Source of the DNA: an uncultured Clostridia bacterium
GTDB lineage: Bacteria > Bacillota > Clostridia > Christensenellales > Pumilibacteraceae
DNA: 13,250 nucleotides
Assembly: GCA_934277845.1 (NCBI GenBank)
Contig: CAKQVV010000037.1
Coordinates: 1 to 13,250 of the forward strand
Reading direction: 5' to 3'
The translations under genes and the position numbers were made by a program. The notes under the pieces are model-generated. The model did not search any database and was not told the DNA's origin. It saw only the letters and a list, made by a program, of their open reading frames with translations. The stretch's first letter is position 1. The number at the start of each line of letters is the position of its first letter. Positions 12,678-13,250 of this stretch are shown here, piece by piece.

Positions 12678-12686
12678 AATTCACCT

Positions 12687-13250
12687 CTAATTTATGCGCT
12701 TAACGATAAAGCGATCGCTTGCCTTGTGGTGCTTTCTGGTCTTGTAACCGAGAGCGGGTTTACCCCAAGGAGTAACAGGGCTGGGCATACCGACGGGGGA
12801 TTTGCCTTCGCCGCCGCCGTGCGGGTGATCGTTCGGGTTCATGACGACGCCGCGGACGGTAGGTTTGACGCCCATGTGACGTTTTCTGCCGGCTTTACCG
12901 AGCGAAACCAACTCGTGGTCGAGGTTACCGACCTGACCGACGGTAGCCTTGCAGGTAAGAAGGATCATTCTCATTTCGCCCGAGGGCATTTTGAGCGTCG
13001 CATACTTGCCTTCTTTCGCCATCAGCTGAGCCGCCGCGCCTGCGGTACGGACGAGTACGCCGCCGTTGCCGGGCTGGAGTTCGACGTTATGAACGAGGGT
13101 ACCTACGGGAATCGAGCCGAGCGGCAGCGCGTTGCCCGCCTTGATGTCGGCGGTTTCGCCGCTGACCACCACGTCGCCGACAGAAAGTCCCAAAGGAGCG
13201 AGAATGTATCTCTTTTCGCCGTCTGCGTAGTGAAGGAGCGCGATGTAGGA
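12687..13250 (-). CDS. rplB: 50S ribosomal protein L2, 5' end cut off by the window edge
   Basis: L2 (uL2) is essential for subunit joining and peptidyl-transferase activity. The window holds the C-terminal 187 codons of about 275; the frame is open to the right edge, so the gene continues outside. The first visible residues are SYIALLHYADGEKRYILAP. The translation-protein SH3-like domain follows, with VGDVVVSG and HNVELQPGNGGVLVRTAGAA; near fragment residues 137-149 comes NPNDHPHGGGEG, containing the conserved histidine linked to peptidyl transfer, then SPVTPWGKPALGYKTRKHH and a basic end. A TTG at 13193 could be mistaken for a start; it is an internal leucine of the APLGLSVGD stretch. The stop is TAG. 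Confidence 0.98.
   Translation of the reverse strand, partial: SYIALLHYADGEKRYILAPLGLSVGDVVVSGETADIKAGNALPLGSIPVGTLVHNVELQPGNGGVLVRTAGAAAQLMAKEGKYATLKMPSGEMRMILLTCKATVGQVGNLDHELVSLGKAGRKRHMGVKPTVRGVVMNPNDHPHGGGEGKSPVGMPSPVTPWGKPALGYKTRKHHKASDRFIVKRIN

Noticed and set aside
1..13250. A hidden defence, mobile or biosynthetic system
   Set aside because: Almost the whole window is taken up by recognisable housekeeping genes in standard order; no transposase, integrase, tRNA, rRNA, attachment site or foreign gene was seen.

Overview
The window is a continuous piece of the main ribosomal-protein gene cluster (S10 – spc – alpha operons). Every supported gene lies on the minus strand, so transcription runs from high to low coordinates. 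The gene order, rpsD placed inside the alpha cluster, a KOW-domain gene between map and infA, Gram-positive-type S14, S4 and Adk with complete Cys4 zinc sites, and the strong Shine-Dalgarno sequences together suggest a Firmicutes bacterium, most likely of the Clostridia. The base composition looks balanced to slightly GC-rich. I cannot name a genus from the sequence alone.

Layout in the direction of transcription. The end of the S10 operon runs from 13250 to 10405: rplB (5' end cut off by the window edge), rpsS, rplV, rpsC, rplP, rpmC, rpsQ. The spc operon runs from 10392 to 4830: rplN, rplX, rplE, rpsZ (the rpsN type with zinc), rpsH, rplF, rplR, rpsE, rpmD, rplO, secY. After a 103-nt GC-rich spacer that can fold come adk and map, which overlap by 4 nt. 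A 111-nt spacer with a good sigma-A-like promoter leads into a short unit made of a KOW-domain protein (TTG start), infA and rpmJ. A 290-nt non-coding leader follows, and then the alpha operon: rpsM (GTG start), rpsK, rpsD and rpoA, the last running off the left edge with about ten codons missing.

The genes work together in making the translation apparatus (30S and 50S proteins, initiation factor IF-1), exporting and maturing its products (SecY translocon, methionine aminopeptidase), supplying adenylates (Adk) and transcribing genes (RNA polymerase alpha). Spacing inside the operons is 2-23 nt, with three 1- or 4-nt overlaps, which suggests translational coupling.

I found no mobile element, CRISPR array, phage gene or new multi-gene system. 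What deserves a second look is small: a 68-residue Lys/Ala/Thr-rich tail on L24, the unexplained 290-nt leader before rpsM, the foldable secY-adk spacer, the internal promoter before the KOW gene, the uncharacterised KOW protein itself, N-terminal extensions on L5 and L22, and an altered C-terminal motif in L6.
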